A DNA stretch of 64,000 nt from Dyadobacter fermentans DSM 18053 (GCF_000023125.1 NC_013037.1:1984001-2048000), one strand, 5' to 3'; counted from the stretch's first letter, positions 41,563 through 51,040 are shown. Notes: generated by a model from the letters alone, not told the origin. Program-made: numbers and translations.

Positions 41563-43761
41563 TTAATAACAATCCGTTAAAATCTGACCGCGGTCCTTGT
41601 AGTAACTCAGGCCGCGGATATTTCCTGAAACACAAAGATCCTCGAGCAAAAGCTCCACGTCCTTCTGCATTTTCAGCGAGCCGCAAATCATGATCACGCC
41701 GTCATTGGCCAGCAAGTCCGTGAAATACAGGGCATCCCGCCGGATGAGGTCCATCACGTATTGCGGTTCGGCTCCGCGGGAATAGGCAATATGCAGGCCT
41801 TCCAGTCGCTTTTCGTCGATTTCCGCCGAAGCGAATTGCCTGTAATGCGCCGTCAGCTCGTTGTCGTGCCTGAAACCCGCGTACATCCGCACCGGCACAT
41901 TCGCCCGGTTGTTCATCACCATTCCCAGAAACGGCGCGATGCCCGTGCCGTTGGCGATCATCGCCACGGTTGTCGCTTTTTGCGGGAAATGGAAGCCCGG
42001 ATTGGGCATAATGCGGGCTTTCAGTGTGCTGTTCGGTTCGAGTCCGTAGAGGTATCCCGAGCCCAGGCCGTCTTCGTAGAGCTTCACCATCAGCTGGATC
42101 ATCCCATTGTTTTGTCCAATGGAATAAAACCGCTCGCGGCTGTCGGACGCGGGGTAAATAGCCAGCAAATCGCCCGACTGGAAGCCATTCCGCGACTCGG
42201 GTGCGAGCACGATTTTGAAAGTGGCATTATCCGCACTCACCGAAGTTTTTTCTACTACTTTCAGGTTTTTCAGCCCTACCTGCCGGGTGGTATACAATGC
42301 TGGCGCCGTAGCCAGGGCCGTGAGCGACTGCTCGCTCCATGCATGCACCCATTTTACAAATTCCTCCGGCGACTTGTCATTCACCGTGTGAAGATCCAGG
42401 TAGCGTCTGGCCCATTGCTGTCCTTCCAGCAGCTGATCCACCTCCATCGCGAATGCGCAAAAATCGGGATAGGCTTTGGAGCCAAACCCCACGACGCTGA
42501 ACGTCATGTCCTGCTGCTGCGGCACTTTTTTTACCAATGCGGCAAAATGCGTGGCATTGGCGGGCGGGCTGCCGAGGCCGTAGGTGGACGTGAAAATAAT
42601 GAGATGTTTCGCCTGCGGATAGGCACGGTACTGGTTCATTTCGGCGAGAAAAGAGCGCTTTCCGTCCGAGAGCAGCTGCCGGTGGATTTGGTTGGCAAAA
42701 AATAACGTGCTGCCGTTTTCGGTGCCAGTCAGCACCACTATTTCTGCGTTTTCGGGTTTGAACCGGTTTTTAATGCTCGTCCGGGTCCGCTTCCAGGTCA
42801 TCACGAAACCGGTGTAGATAAATGCCAGGATATTGAGTGAAGAAAGCCCGAGCACAATGGCCCAGATGATGTTCGTGCGGCCGGTGTGCAGGTCCAGACT
42901 CAGTTTTTCAAATACAACTGCCCTGGCCTGTGCCGCCTCGCTCACAATGCTGCCGTCGATCTGATTAATGGTGACCGTTTTGTCTCGGAGTTTGAGCACA
43001 AAAAATTCTTCCGGGTCGTCTTCCAGCAGCGGGAATTCCACCTTTTCCACCTCCGCCAGCCTGGTTTGCTGAAATACCGGAAATTGGCTTTTTTCAAGAG
43101 ATGCCGCATCGGCAGCCTGTTCCGTCGGCACCGGTTCGCCTGCTTCTTGTTCCAGCAAGCCGATCCGCATCATAAACAGGTAAGTGCCCGTAAGCGAGAT
43201 CACGAGAATGGGAACCAGGAAGAGCCGGCCGGTGACGACGTGGAAGTATTGGGAGAAAAAATCGCGGTTGATCCTATCAAAGAAATGGCGCAGCCCCTGC
43301 TGCCGTTTGAGGATCAGCACAAAGCCGCTAACGGTGATCAGGAATAGCAAAAAGGACACCACCCCGACCACGATACGGCCCGTCTCTTTCAGGAAAAGCG
43401 AACGGTGTAAAGCAATATTCCACTGCATAAACGCACTTTTGGGCACAACAGGCCCCAGCACAGCGCCATTGCGCGGATTAATGTAAGCTTTCACCGGCTC
43501 GCCGTCCGCATCGGTAGCGTCTATTGCTACAAACTGGTTATGGTCGACCGTAAGTTCAATGATTTCGGGGTAAACTTTACTTAATGCGGGAATGCATTCC
43601 GCGAGTGTAATGCCGTCGATATCGCTCACGCGATAGGCTGGCATTTTCTCATTCACCGCGTCGAATGCAAGGATGACGCCCGTTACCGAGAGGATCACCA
43701 GAAACAGCGTGGATACAAATGCCAGCGCCAAATGTGCATACCGCCAGATGGAGAGCGTCAT
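41563..43761 (-). CDS. PepSY-flavodoxin-FNR fusion reductase (XusC-like)
   Basis: The 732-residue protein is a fusion. PepSY-type membrane segments lie at about 9-32, 130-152, 178-198 and 299-322. Histidines H10, H119, H174 and H292 are placed like haem ligands in this group. A flavodoxin-like domain (about 340-480, starting VVLTGTENGST) and a ferredoxin-reductase domain (about 500-732, with RFYSIGQ for FAD, ANGTGIAPFLGM and ICGSLKMQKDVE for NADPH) follow. It should pass electrons from cytoplasmic NADPH through FAD and FMN across the membrane. In the Xus system a PepSY protein acts beside a siderophore receptor and reduces ferric iron. It starts 5 bp after the DUF2271 gene. Confidence 0.88.
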   Translation of the reverse strand: MTLSIWRYAHLALAFVSTLFLVILSVTGVILAFDAVNEKMPAYRVSDIDGITLAECIPALSKVYPEIIELTVDHNQFVAIDATDADGEPVKAYINPRNGAVLGPVVPKSAFMQWNIALHRSLFLKETGRIVVGVVSFLLFLITVSGFVLILKRQQGLRHFFDRINRDFFSQYFHVVTGRLFLVPILVISLTGTYLFMMRIGLLEQEAGEPVPTEQAADAASLEKSQFPVFQQTRLAEVEKVEFPLLEDDPEEFFVLKLRDKTVTINQIDGSIVSEAAQARAVVFEKLSLDLHTGRTNIIWAIVLGLSSLNILAFIYTGFVMTWKRTRTSIKNRFKPENAEIVVLTGTENGSTLFFANQIHRQLLSDGKRSFLAEMNQYRAYPQAKHLIIFTSTYGLGSPPANATHFAALVKKVPQQQDMTFSVVGFGSKAYPDFCAFAMEVDQLLEGQQWARRYLDLHTVNDKSPEEFVKWVHAWSEQSLTALATAPALYTTRQVGLKNLKVVEKTSVSADNATFKIVLAPESRNGFQSGDLLAIYPASDSRERFYSIGQNNGMIQLMVKLYEDGLGSGYLYGLEPNSTLKARIMPNPGFHFPQKATTVAMIANGTGIAPFLGMVMNNRANVPVRMYAGFRHDNELTAHYRQFASAEIDEKRLEGLHIAYSRGAEPQYVMDLIRRDALYFTDLLANDGVIMICGSLKMQKDVELLLEDLCVSGNIRGLSYYKDRGQILTDCY

Positions 43762-43766
43762 CGGGT

Positions 43767-44252
43767 TTACTGTACTTTACTAAGTTTTACAAAACGGACA
43801 TATCCCTTGCCGGTAGCCCGCTCGGCGAGGCCTTCGGTGGTCAACGGGATCTCGACGTCGGTAACATGGTATTTCTGTTCTTCCACAGCCGATTCGAATC
43901 GCAGCTTGTAACCCTTGTTGAGCTTCGCGTCGTCGATCTCGATCACGTGCACGGCACGGTCGCCGCCGGCGATGGATGCGCCCGTGATGGCGCTGAGTTT
44001 CGCCTTGGTTTTGGTTTGATACTTATGCCATTCTTTCAGGGTGTTGTACCACTGTTTGTCGGGACCGAGTACATAGAGGGTTTTGTCGTAAGCGCCCTGC
44101 GGATTAATGAGCGAAATCACCACGTAGGCCGCCTCGCCGCGGTAGCCGTCCATTTGCACAAGGCATTTGTATTTGCTCGTCTGCGCGAATGCGTTTACAG
44201 TAAAAAGGAGTGCGAAAACAATCGGCAAAAGGAATCTTGAAGAATGCTTCAT
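43767..44252 (-). CDS. Exported DUF2271 protein with flavinylation-like motif
   Basis: From the ATG at 44250-44252 (signal peptide MKHSSRFLLP..., cleavage after about residue 24) the protein has 161 residues. The upstream frame to 44345 codes for non-homologous sequence. DUF2271 proteins fold as a beta-sandwich of the FlgD type. Here residues 85-95 read KLSAITGASIA. T90-G-A-S93 lies where family members have D-A-x-[ST]-G-A-[ST] and resembles the ApbE acceptor consensus. The first residue of that block is Ser instead of Asp. If flavinylated, the protein could carry electrons to ferric siderophore in the periplasm. It starts 97 bases after the ankyrin gene. Confidence 0.85.
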   Translation of the reverse strand: MKHSSRFLLPIVFALLFTVNAFAQTSKYKCLVQMDGYRGEAAYVVISLINPQGAYDKTLYVLGPDKQWYNTLKEWHKYQTKTKAKLSAITGASIAGGDRAVHVIEIDDAKLNKGYKLRFESAVEEQKYHVTDVEIPLTTEGLAERATGKGYVRFVKLSKVQ

Positions 44253-44290
44253 CGGTTGGTTTGTCAATAATTTCAATGGGTGAAAAGAAT

Positions 44291-44339
44291 CCGCCGCAAT
44301 GCGGTCGCCCGGGAAAAACGGTTGACTGCAATGCGGCGG
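44291..44339 (-). terminator. Large hairpin between the ankyrin and DUF2271 genes
   Basis: CCGCCGCAATGCGGTC (44291-44306) pairs with GACTGCAATGCGGCGG (44324-44339) along 16 bases, with one mismatch and one wobble, and a 17-base loop. It lies within the operon, 39 bases before the DUF2271 ATG on the minus strand. It could attenuate or protect the downstream transcript, lowering DUF2271-PepSY-ApbE relative to the receptor genes. No clear T-tract follows. Confidence 0.5.
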
Positions 44340-44349
44340 AAGCAAATAA

Positions 44350-45879
44350 CTATTTAAGGAAATCGATGGTTACCTTATTGTCCGCGAGGAAGTTATTTTC
44401 CTTTGCCAGGTCATAGGCCGTCTCACCGAACTCGGTTTTGAGCTCCTTTTTCGCGCCGAGCGCGATCAGCGCTTTCAGCACTTTATCATCTTTGGCAGTA
44501 AGGGCCGCTTTGTGCAGAGGCGTTGCCCCTTCCTTATCCTGCGCATTGATGTTGGCGCCCAGTGCCGAAGCTCTCTGGAACAGCTTCTCGTTGCCCTTCG
44601 CTACGGCGAGGTGGAAAAGCGTGTTGCCGTTTTTCTGCGGAGCCGACACATCCAGACCGGCGCTTTTCAGCAATTCCAGCTTTTTCTCAAACTCCTGCTC
44701 GGCACGTTCACGGCCATTGCCGCTACCGGAGCCCGGACCGCCCGGTCCCGCACCTTCGCGGTACGATTCGAACCAGTAGTAGGCCAGGTTGTATTGGTCT
44801 TTGTCCAGCACCTGCACGTCCGCGCCGTTTTTGAGCAGCAATGCCGCCATTTCAGACGATCCGGTGGCAATGGCCTTCGTCAATGCCGATTCACCTTTTT
44901 CATTTTTTGCATTGATGTTCTTGACCTTCGGCAGCAACGTTTGCTCCACGAGCTGTACGTCCCTTCCCGACGCGGCCAGCATGAGCAGCGTATTGCCCTC
45001 ATTATCAGCCTTGTTCAAATCAACACCTTTGTCCACGAAGTAGGCGATCACCTCCGCATTAGGTCTGCGGATGAGCTGGTGCAGCACCGTTGCGCCGTCC
45101 TTGCTGATCGTTTTCGGGTCCAGTTTCAGCGTTTCTACCAGGTATTTGTAGGTATCAATGCCGTTGCTCGACATGCGTGATCCCTGCGAGGCAAAGAACA
45201 ATGCCTGGCCCGTCGGCTTCACGCCCCTTTTGATGAGCTTTTCCATCAGCTCGCGGTTGCCCGTGCGGGCAGCGTAGTCGGCTACGGTACGTCCGTATTC
45301 GTCCTTATCGGTGATGGAAAGCCCTTTGGAAATGAAATAGTCGGTCAGCGTAAGTTCCGGGTCGGCGGCCACGCCCAGCATGAGCACGGTAGCGCCGTTG
45401 TCATACTTTGCTTTGGGCGACACACCCGCTTTGAACAGCGCTTCGTAAACGCCCTTGTCCTGGTTGCCATTGGCTGCGGCATTGCCGATCACACTTGCGC
45501 CGTGGCTATCCGTCAAGTGCACATCCGAGCCCTTGTCGATCAGGTAGCCCACCAGTTCCGCATTCCCCCGCGCAGCCGCCCAATGCAGGTACGATGCGCT
45601 GTGGTGCGTTTTTTTCTTCACGCTATTCCCCTCCTGCTCCACCATTAACTTAATGGTTTCCAATGGGGCGCCGTTCAGGATGGCACGGGCTGTGGGGTCC
45701 CAGGAAGCGGCATCCGGCTGGGAAGGGCTGTTGCCCTTCGCGATTTCCGCCTTCACCTGCTCCACGGTAGGTTTGGTTTTCCAGAAATCGGGGCTCATCA
45801 ACGTGTTGCCCCGGGGCCCTTGCTGTGCATTGGCGAACATCGCCGACAGCATGAATGCGGTTAGAAGGATTTTTTTCAT
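44350..45879 (-). CDS. Exported ankyrin-repeat protein in the siderophore operon
   Basis: From the ATG at 45877-45879 ([19 protein letters not shown], a good signal peptide) the protein has about 509 residues. It contains roughly ten ankyrin repeats, many with the TxLHxA-type helix start: [54 protein letters not shown] Gly-rich stretch ([14 protein letters not shown]) sits between repeats at about residue 375. Ankyrin repeats usually bind other proteins. In Pseudomonas a periplasmic ankyrin protein (AnkB) supports catalase, so a chaperone-like role for a redox partner is possible. It lies 7 bp after the DUF4374 gene. This gene is not part of the published Xus operon as I know it. Confidence 0.88.
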   Translation of the reverse strand: MKKILLTAFMLSAMFANAQQGPRGNTLMSPDFWKTKPTVEQVKAEIAKGNSPSQPDAASWDPTARAILNGAPLETIKLMVEQEGNSVKKKTHHSASYLHWAAARGNAELVGYLIDKGSDVHLTDSHGASVIGNAAANGNQDKGVYEALFKAGVSPKAKYDNGATVLMLGVAADPELTLTDYFISKGLSITDKDEYGRTVADYAARTGNRELMEKLIKRGVKPTGQALFFASQGSRMSSNGIDTYKYLVETLKLDPKTISKDGATVLHQLIRRPNAEVIAYFVDKGVDLNKADNEGNTLLMLAASGRDVQLVEQTLLPKVKNINAKNEKGESALTKAIATGSSEMAALLLKNGADVQVLDKDQYNLAYYWFESYREGAGPGGPGSGSGNGRERAEQEFEKKLELLKSAGLDVSAPQKNGNTLFHLAVAKGNEKLFQRASALGANINAQDKEGATPLHKAALTAKDDKVLKALIALGAKKELKTEFGETAYDLAKENNFLADNKVTIDFLK

Positions 45880-45886
45880 ATCAATA

Positions 45887-47227
45887 TTAGTAAGATCCCA
45901 GATAGCTTGATCCCGACTGACCTGCCAGCACCGCACCTTTGGTCACTTCTTTTGTTTTCCAGTTAACCACGTACAATCTGCCCGCTTCGCCTGTTGGGGT
46001 AAGTGGTACATAAATGTGATCGCCGCTCACTGCCAGGTTCTGGAACTGACCGAAGTCCAGGCCTGCTTCGTAATCGTTCGCGATTTTGGTCGCGGTTTTT
46101 GCATTCAGGTCAATCATTGCAATATAGCCACCTTCTCCCGCAATATTATACAACGCCATCCCGATGCCGTCCTTAATATATCTCCAAGCCTGGATGCGCG
46201 TGCCGGTCAGGCCCAGTGCCGCGTCGAGGTCGAAGTGGTAGGTATTGTCATAATCGTTGGTTGACTTGCTGATGCGCAGGATGTCCTTGCCGCCGGTAGC
46301 CGTTGCCTGGTACACATGGCCGTCGGCGCCTACGTACTGCGTCATGGTGCGGTACGAGTGGTTGTTGGTTTTAGAAACTGTGGAGTAGATCAGCTTCGGG
46401 TTCTGGAGTGACGGGTAATCTACCACGAGGGTTGTCGTGCCCAGCGCTCTGTTAGCCGCGTCGTTAGCCCATACCGGGTTTCCGCTGGCATTGTAGCTCA
46501 ATTTCGTAGGATCGATTTTGCTTACGTTGCAGCCAATGTAGATTTTGTCCTTGGCCTCGTTCAAAACCGGCACGTCGATGCGTCCTACCGAATATCCCTG
46601 CGCTTCGAGCTCAGCCGGGAATGGGAAGTCGAATTCTGTGGAGTTGGGAACCCGTGCATTTTCGAGGTCGATCACGGCGATGCGCACTTTTCCGCGGGTG
46701 TATTTAAACACGTGGTTCGGCGCGGTGCCTTCGGTAACCGTGGTGCTTCCCGTCAAATGCACGCCTATGCCGATGTTTTCGGCCGCTTTGGTCCAGCGCG
46801 GCGATGTGCCCACGATGTCCGAAAGGTCAAGCTCGTTGCCGGTATCCTGATAGTTTTTAGCGCCTTTTACCAGGTATTTGTTAAACACACCGCCGTCTTC
46901 GCCGGTATACTGGATGTTGTACAGCTCGGTACCGTCCTCGGATGCCTGCACGCGGGCTGTACGGGCGGATCTCAAACCGAAACCATCCTTATAAATGTCT
47001 ACCGAGAAGTTGGGGTTTACAGCCTGCTCATGCGTGATCGCATAAGCCATTGTTCCGCCGTTACCGGCTGTTCCGGCCTCGTCAGGAATAGAAGCCGTAA
47101 GGGAAATAAACTCTCTCTCGCTTTCCGGCGTTCCCTGGCCCGGGCCGGGTGTTCCTTCATCATCATTACACCCTGCGAAAACCAGGGTCATACCTAAAAT
47201 AGCTGCGCTTAACAGGCTCTTTTTCAT
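45887..47227 (-). CDS. DUF4374 lipoprotein (XusB-like)
   Basis: The 446-residue protein has a lipobox with cysteine at residue 20 (VFAGC), followed by an acidic linker ([15 protein letters not shown]) typical of surface-exposed Bacteroidota lipoproteins. The rest is beta-rich with propeller-like repeats (for example [23 protein letters not shown] and [20 protein letters not shown]). DUF4374 proteins sit beside TonB receptors in iron loci. In Bacteroides thetaiotaomicron the surface lipoprotein XusB binds ferric enterobactin. It lies between the TonB receptor gene (11-bp gap) and the ankyrin gene (7-bp gap). The ligand here is inferred, not shown. Confidence 0.85.
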   Translation of the reverse strand: MKKSLLSAAILGMTLVFAGCNDDEGTPGPGQGTPESEREFISLTASIPDEAGTAGNGGTMAYAITHEQAVNPNFSVDIYKDGFGLRSARTARVQASEDGTELYNIQYTGEDGGVFNKYLVKGAKNYQDTGNELDLSDIVGTSPRWTKAAENIGIGVHLTGSTTVTEGTAPNHVFKYTRGKVRIAVIDLENARVPNSTEFDFPFPAELEAQGYSVGRIDVPVLNEAKDKIYIGCNVSKIDPTKLSYNASGNPVWANDAANRALGTTTLVVDYPSLQNPKLIYSTVSKTNNHSYRTMTQYVGADGHVYQATATGGKDILRISKSTNDYDNTYHFDLDAALGLTGTRIQAWRYIKDGIGMALYNIAGEGGYIAMIDLNAKTATKIANDYEAGLDFGQFQNLAVSGDHIYVPLTPTGEAGRLYVVNWKTKEVTKGAVLAGQSGSSYLGSY

Positions 47228-47238
47228 ATTGAAACGGA

Positions 47239-49710
47239 TTATAGAAATTTACTGATTGTATAATTCAATTTGATGGATATGCTTCTGCCGGGCTTCTGCA
47301 CGCCGAAGTTGTCATACATTTCGGCATTGAGAATGTTTTTCAGGTCGAGGCTGGCTACCATTTTGCCGCTGGGGAAGCGGTAGCTCGCGCCAATGTCGTG
47401 GTAGAATTGCGTGGGTGTCGTAAACCATTCCGATTCCATCCAAACCGTATTGAATGGCGCTACGTAGCCGGTGTTATAATAAAGGTTCAGGATGGATTTT
47501 TTCTGGAACTTGTCATTCAGCCGGTATTGCACGCTGCCGTTCATTGTGAAAAACGGCTCGTTGGGTAATTGTAAGTCGTACAAATCGTGCGGGTTGCCCT
47601 TCTGGTCGGTCTTTTGCTTGAACAGTGTGGCGAACTTGGAGAAGTTGAAAAGCGCATTCAAACGATTGTCGTACACATAAATGATCTCTCCTTCAAAACC
47701 TCTCGACTGTGTCCGTCCGATGTTTACATATTTCGTCACCTGGATATCCGCGTCGCTTTCGCGGCCGGGGATGATCTGATCTTCCACCGCCTGCTGGGTG
47801 ATTTTGTTATAACCGTTCCGCCAGAATGCGCTCGCGTAGAGCGTGAGCTTGTGCTTGCCCGTTTGAATGGGTCCGTGCCGGAAGCCGAGGTTGTAGTTGA
47901 TGTTCTTCTCGGGCACCAGGTCCAGGTTTTCGAGAATGTTATTCTCAGGGTCGCCGTAGAGCTGGTTTTCAGTTGCCGATACATAGGAGTTTTGCGTGGA
48001 GCCGATGACATACATTTTGGAAAACACATTGTACGACACTGTGGCTCCATATCCGAAATTGTTGTTCACCGCTTTACTTTCCACCCGGTTCACCACATTC
48101 TCGCCGTCCTGTTCCACCAGTTCCGGCTTCGTCTGGATGGTGCGGTTGGAGGTGTATTTTCCTAAAATATTGGTTTTCAGCTTGTCGTTCAGCACCTGCG
48201 CCTCGTAGTTCAGCGCAACGATGTTGGTCATTACATTACTCACCGTCACGAGGTCTTTGTTCACCGAGTTGAGCAGGTCGTTATCATCTCGGTCGGTCGC
48301 TTCCAGCTTGTGGTTCAGGGATATCCGATGGCCGGGGAAGATGGTGTAGCCGAGGTTCGAGCGCATGTTGGTGATCTTGCGGTTCACCTCCACAATGCTT
48401 TTCGCTCCCTGCTGGCCCATTCCGGGCGTGGGCGGCACGGGGATCACCTCTCCATTGCGGATGAGCATGCGCGGGTTGCCGTCCCAGTTGTACACCTGCC
48501 CTACCGTGTCCTGCACGTAGGTGCTGCGGTAACTTCTCACGGCGTTCACATTCAGCGCCATGCCTTTTACCAGGAAATTATTTTTGTTATAATTCAAACT
48601 CACCACATGCGCCTGGTACTCGCCAAACCGTCCCACATAAGGCCGCGCCATGGTGGTACCGTGTGGAATGTCGGCGTAAGTGTCCGACACGTTGTAGCCT
48701 ACAAAAAACTGGTCCGCCCAGTTAACATTGGTAAAACCGACCTCAAAACGCCCGCCGACCGTCCGGTAGGCATTGTTGAAGCGCTTGGCGCGATAGTAGC
48801 GTTCAAGGGTCCTGTCGGGGTGTACAAACTTCGAGAACTTGCCCCAGGTAGTGTAACTATTATCGGTATACGTATAAAAGCCCGAGCCCCTCGTTGTGAA
48901 GCCCGTACGCTTGTTCCGGTAAATTCCGGACAGGTCCGCCTGAAAGGTATTGAATGACCCGTAGGCAACGGCCGCGGTAATGTTGTTTTGCGAAGCGTCC
49001 TTTTTGAGCACCACGTTAATGGCCCCGCCCACGTAGTCGCCCGAGAGGTGCGCGGGCAGCACGCCCTTGTACACCTCGATGCGCTCGATCATCGCCGGCG
49101 GAATATTGTTCAGGTTGAAGGACGATCCGTAGGTCGATATTTCGATCCCGTCGAGGAAAATCCCGACCGCGCTGCCCGACATGCCATTCAGGTTATACTC
49201 TACCCGTGAGCCGATCCCGCCGTTCTGCCGGACGCGCACGCCTACCGAGCGGTCGAGCAGTTCGTTCGTGTTCAGGTTTCGGAGCGATGCTTCTTTCGTT
49301 TCGATCACCGCCACGGCAAAGCCCTGCGTTTCGATCTGCTTCTTTTCCGTCTTTTGGACAATATTCACTTCGCTGAGCTCCTGCGCGGTCCTAGCCACCA
49401 CGGGGTTGAGCTCGTGCGTGGGCTTGATCACATGGAGTTTCAGCTTTTTGGTTTCGATCTCCACCGATGTGATCACGATGTCCTGATGTCCGTAAGGCAC
49501 GTCTTTCAGCTGAAATGTCCCGTCGGTTTCAGAGAACGTAGCGATGTTGGAATCGCCCACACGCACCGTGACAAAGCTCACCACCGCGCCCCTTTCGTCC
49601 TTCACTTTTCCTTTAATCGTCGCCTTCCTGGTAGCCGTCGTCTGGGCATTCGTACTGAAATGGAACAGCGTGGCGATGGCTGCGATGCGTAAAGCGTGTT
49701 TCAATAGCAT
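47239..49710 (-). CDS. TonB-dependent siderophore receptor (XusA-like)
   Basis: This is an 823-residue protein with a signal peptide (about 1-22). A carboxypeptidase-regulatory-like domain lies at about 28-100. A classical plug (about 115-240) carries LDRSVGVRVRQNGGIGSR, GIFLDGIEISTYG, MIERIEVYKGVLPAHL and GDYVGGAINVV. A barrel follows, ending YTISKFL. The plug matches ferric siderophore/haem receptors rather than SusC. It is the first gene of the operon. A perfect -7 box (49804-49811) and a Fur-like palindrome (49782-49803) lie upstream, in a pattern suggesting iron repression. It should import a ferric complex with TonB energy. Confidence 0.92.
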   Translation of the reverse strand: MLLKHALRIAAIATLFHFSTNAQTTATRKATIKGKVKDERGAVVSFVTVRVGDSNIATFSETDGTFQLKDVPYGHQDIVITSVEIETKKLKLHVIKPTHELNPVVARTAQELSEVNIVQKTEKKQIETQGFAVAVIETKEASLRNLNTNELLDRSVGVRVRQNGGIGSRVEYNLNGMSGSAVGIFLDGIEISTYGSSFNLNNIPPAMIERIEVYKGVLPAHLSGDYVGGAINVVLKKDASQNNITAAVAYGSFNTFQADLSGIYRNKRTGFTTRGSGFYTYTDNSYTTWGKFSKFVHPDRTLERYYRAKRFNNAYRTVGGRFEVGFTNVNWADQFFVGYNVSDTYADIPHGTTMARPYVGRFGEYQAHVVSLNYNKNNFLVKGMALNVNAVRSYRSTYVQDTVGQVYNWDGNPRMLIRNGEVIPVPPTPGMGQQGAKSIVEVNRKITNMRSNLGYTIFPGHRISLNHKLEATDRDDNDLLNSVNKDLVTVSNVMTNIVALNYEAQVLNDKLKTNILGKYTSNRTIQTKPELVEQDGENVVNRVESKAVNNNFGYGATVSYNVFSKMYVIGSTQNSYVSATENQLYGDPENNILENLDLVPEKNINYNLGFRHGPIQTGKHKLTLYASAFWRNGYNKITQQAVEDQIIPGRESDADIQVTKYVNIGRTQSRGFEGEIIYVYDNRLNALFNFSKFATLFKQKTDQKGNPHDLYDLQLPNEPFFTMNGSVQYRLNDKFQKKSILNLYYNTGYVAPFNTVWMESEWFTTPTQFYHDIGASYRFPSGKMVASLDLKNILNAEMYDNFGVQKPGRSISIKLNYTISKFL

Positions 49711-49781
49711 TGTATTATTTACTGATGTCCGGGGGTCTAGCCTGCTGGCCTTCGTTTAAACGGGTGATTTAACGAAAAACC

Positions 49782-49803
49782 TTATTTAGACTAATAATAA
49801 ATG
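49782..49803 (-). promoter_or_regulatory. Candidate Fur-like operator of the siderophore operon
   Basis: The bases TTATTTAGACTAATAATAAA with two flanking bases (49782-49803) contain half-sites ATTTA and TAAAT in opposite orientation, centred at the predicted start of transcription. Fur sites are AT-rich palindromes with similar ATTTA/TAAAT ends, so this is a candidate iron-repression site. It overlaps the predicted +1 of the receptor promoter. The inner bases are not fully symmetric. Confidence 0.4.
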
Positions 49804-49811
49804 CAAAGATA
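49804..49811 (-). promoter_or_regulatory. Candidate -7 box of the siderophore operon
   Basis: On the minus strand this reads TATCTTTG, a perfect TAnnTTTG match. It is 94 bases upstream of the receptor ATG. The -33 region lacks an exact TTG at the normal spacing, which is common for promoters helped by an activator. The PchR-like gene immediately upstream is a candidate activator. Confidence 0.5.
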
Positions 49812-49858
49812 AGTGGCCACGCGAACCGAAAACGACGCGAGAGGGAATACGGGAGACG

Positions 49859-50875
49859 TCAGAGGGAGTAATTGGATTTACTGAGCCTGCTGGGCAGGAT
49901 TCCGTGGTATTTCTTGAAGGCGGCCGTGAAATGCGTGGGGTGTTTGTAGCCCATGCGCTGGGCAATGTCGTTCACCGACGATCCCGGCTGGCAGAGCTCG
50001 TCCTTGGCCGTTTCCATCCGTTTCTGGTGCAGATAGCCGAATACCGTCTCACCGAACACTTCCTTGAAATACTTTTTAAGGTTGAATTCATTGGTACCTA
50101 CTCGCCGCGCAAGCTCTTTCAGCGACCATTGCTGGCCCAGGTTTTCGTCCAGGATGTTTTTCACAAGCTGCATTTGTTCGGCATGTGCGCTGTTCAGGCT
50201 GGACAGGATGCTGGGCAGCGGCAAATGCTCGTGCTGTTCCATTTGGAGGAGCAAAAGCTCCACCGTTTTGGCTTTCACAAAAAGGCTTTTATGGTGCCCG
50301 GTGTATTCGCAATGGAGTATTTCAAACAAAATACGGCCCATCTGCGCAGTCACCGGCAGGTTGCGCATGCTCATAAATGCCGGCAGCCGTTGCTCGATGC
50401 CCATTTGGAAATGCTGGCTGAGGCGCTGGGAAGGCGGTAGAAGGCTTTGGAAAAAATCAGTGCAAAGGCTGAGTGAGAAGATCTCCGAATGCTCATCGGC
50501 CGACCAGTGCATTTGAATATCCCCTTCCGGAATGAGGATGAGGTTATGCTGGCCGGTGCTGAACCGTACGAATACTTTTTCCAGTTTGTTGGAATAGAAA
50601 GACGTGCTGCCTTGCAGGTTGAAGTTCATCTGCACGCGCGGGGCATCGTTCCGGATCTGCCAGGTCCGCTGGTGGGCGAATTTCAGGGACTGGTACCACA
50701 GGTGAATGCCTTCGACGGCAATTTCCCGTCCGATACCGGCAAAATCCTGCTCGTCCATCGTCAATGCCCTGTCCGACACCTCGTGCGCCTTCATCTGGCA
50801 AATGTCCGGAAACCGGTAATGATGGATCACTACGCTGCTGTCCGGCTCCAACTTACCCACGCCTCTTTTTTCCAT
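49859..50875 (-). CDS. PchR-like AraC-family regulator
   Basis: The 338-residue regulator has an N-terminal ligand-sensing region (about 1-230) with a FNLQGSTSFYS-like strand block and a helical linker. The AraC DNA-binding domain (about 240-338) reads LKELARRVGTNEFNLKKYFKEVFGETVFGYLHQKRMETAK, then VNDIAQRMGYKHPTHFTAAFKKYHGILPSRL. The layout and length match PchR, which activates siderophore receptor genes when bound to the ferric siderophore. The gene is on the same strand, 148 bp upstream of the receptor gene, and probably controls it. It shares a 165-base divergent region with the RsbR gene. Confidence 0.87.
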   Translation of the reverse strand: MEKRGVGKLEPDSSVVIHHYRFPDICQMKAHEVSDRALTMDEQDFAGIGREIAVEGIHLWYQSLKFAHQRTWQIRNDAPRVQMNFNLQGSTSFYSNKLEKVFVRFSTGQHNLILIPEGDIQMHWSADEHSEIFSLSLCTDFFQSLLPPSQRLSQHFQMGIEQRLPAFMSMRNLPVTAQMGRILFEILHCEYTGHHKSLFVKAKTVELLLLQMEQHEHLPLPSILSSLNSAHAEQMQLVKNILDENLGQQWSLKELARRVGTNEFNLKKYFKEVFGETVFGYLHQKRMETAKDELCQPGSSVNDIAQRMGYKHPTHFTAAFKKYHGILPSRLSKSNYSL

Positions 50876-51040
50876 GCTCCAAAGTTCGCAATCGGGCCGG
50901 CAAAATCAAACGCTATTTTGCGCCTCCCGCCGCGCTGCGAGGCTGCGGACAGACGATTTTTGAAAATAAGTGAGGGCGTTACTTAAACTGTCTGGCCTTA
51001 TCCTTACCTTGGTCGCTTTGTACTTAACCTTTCACAAAAA

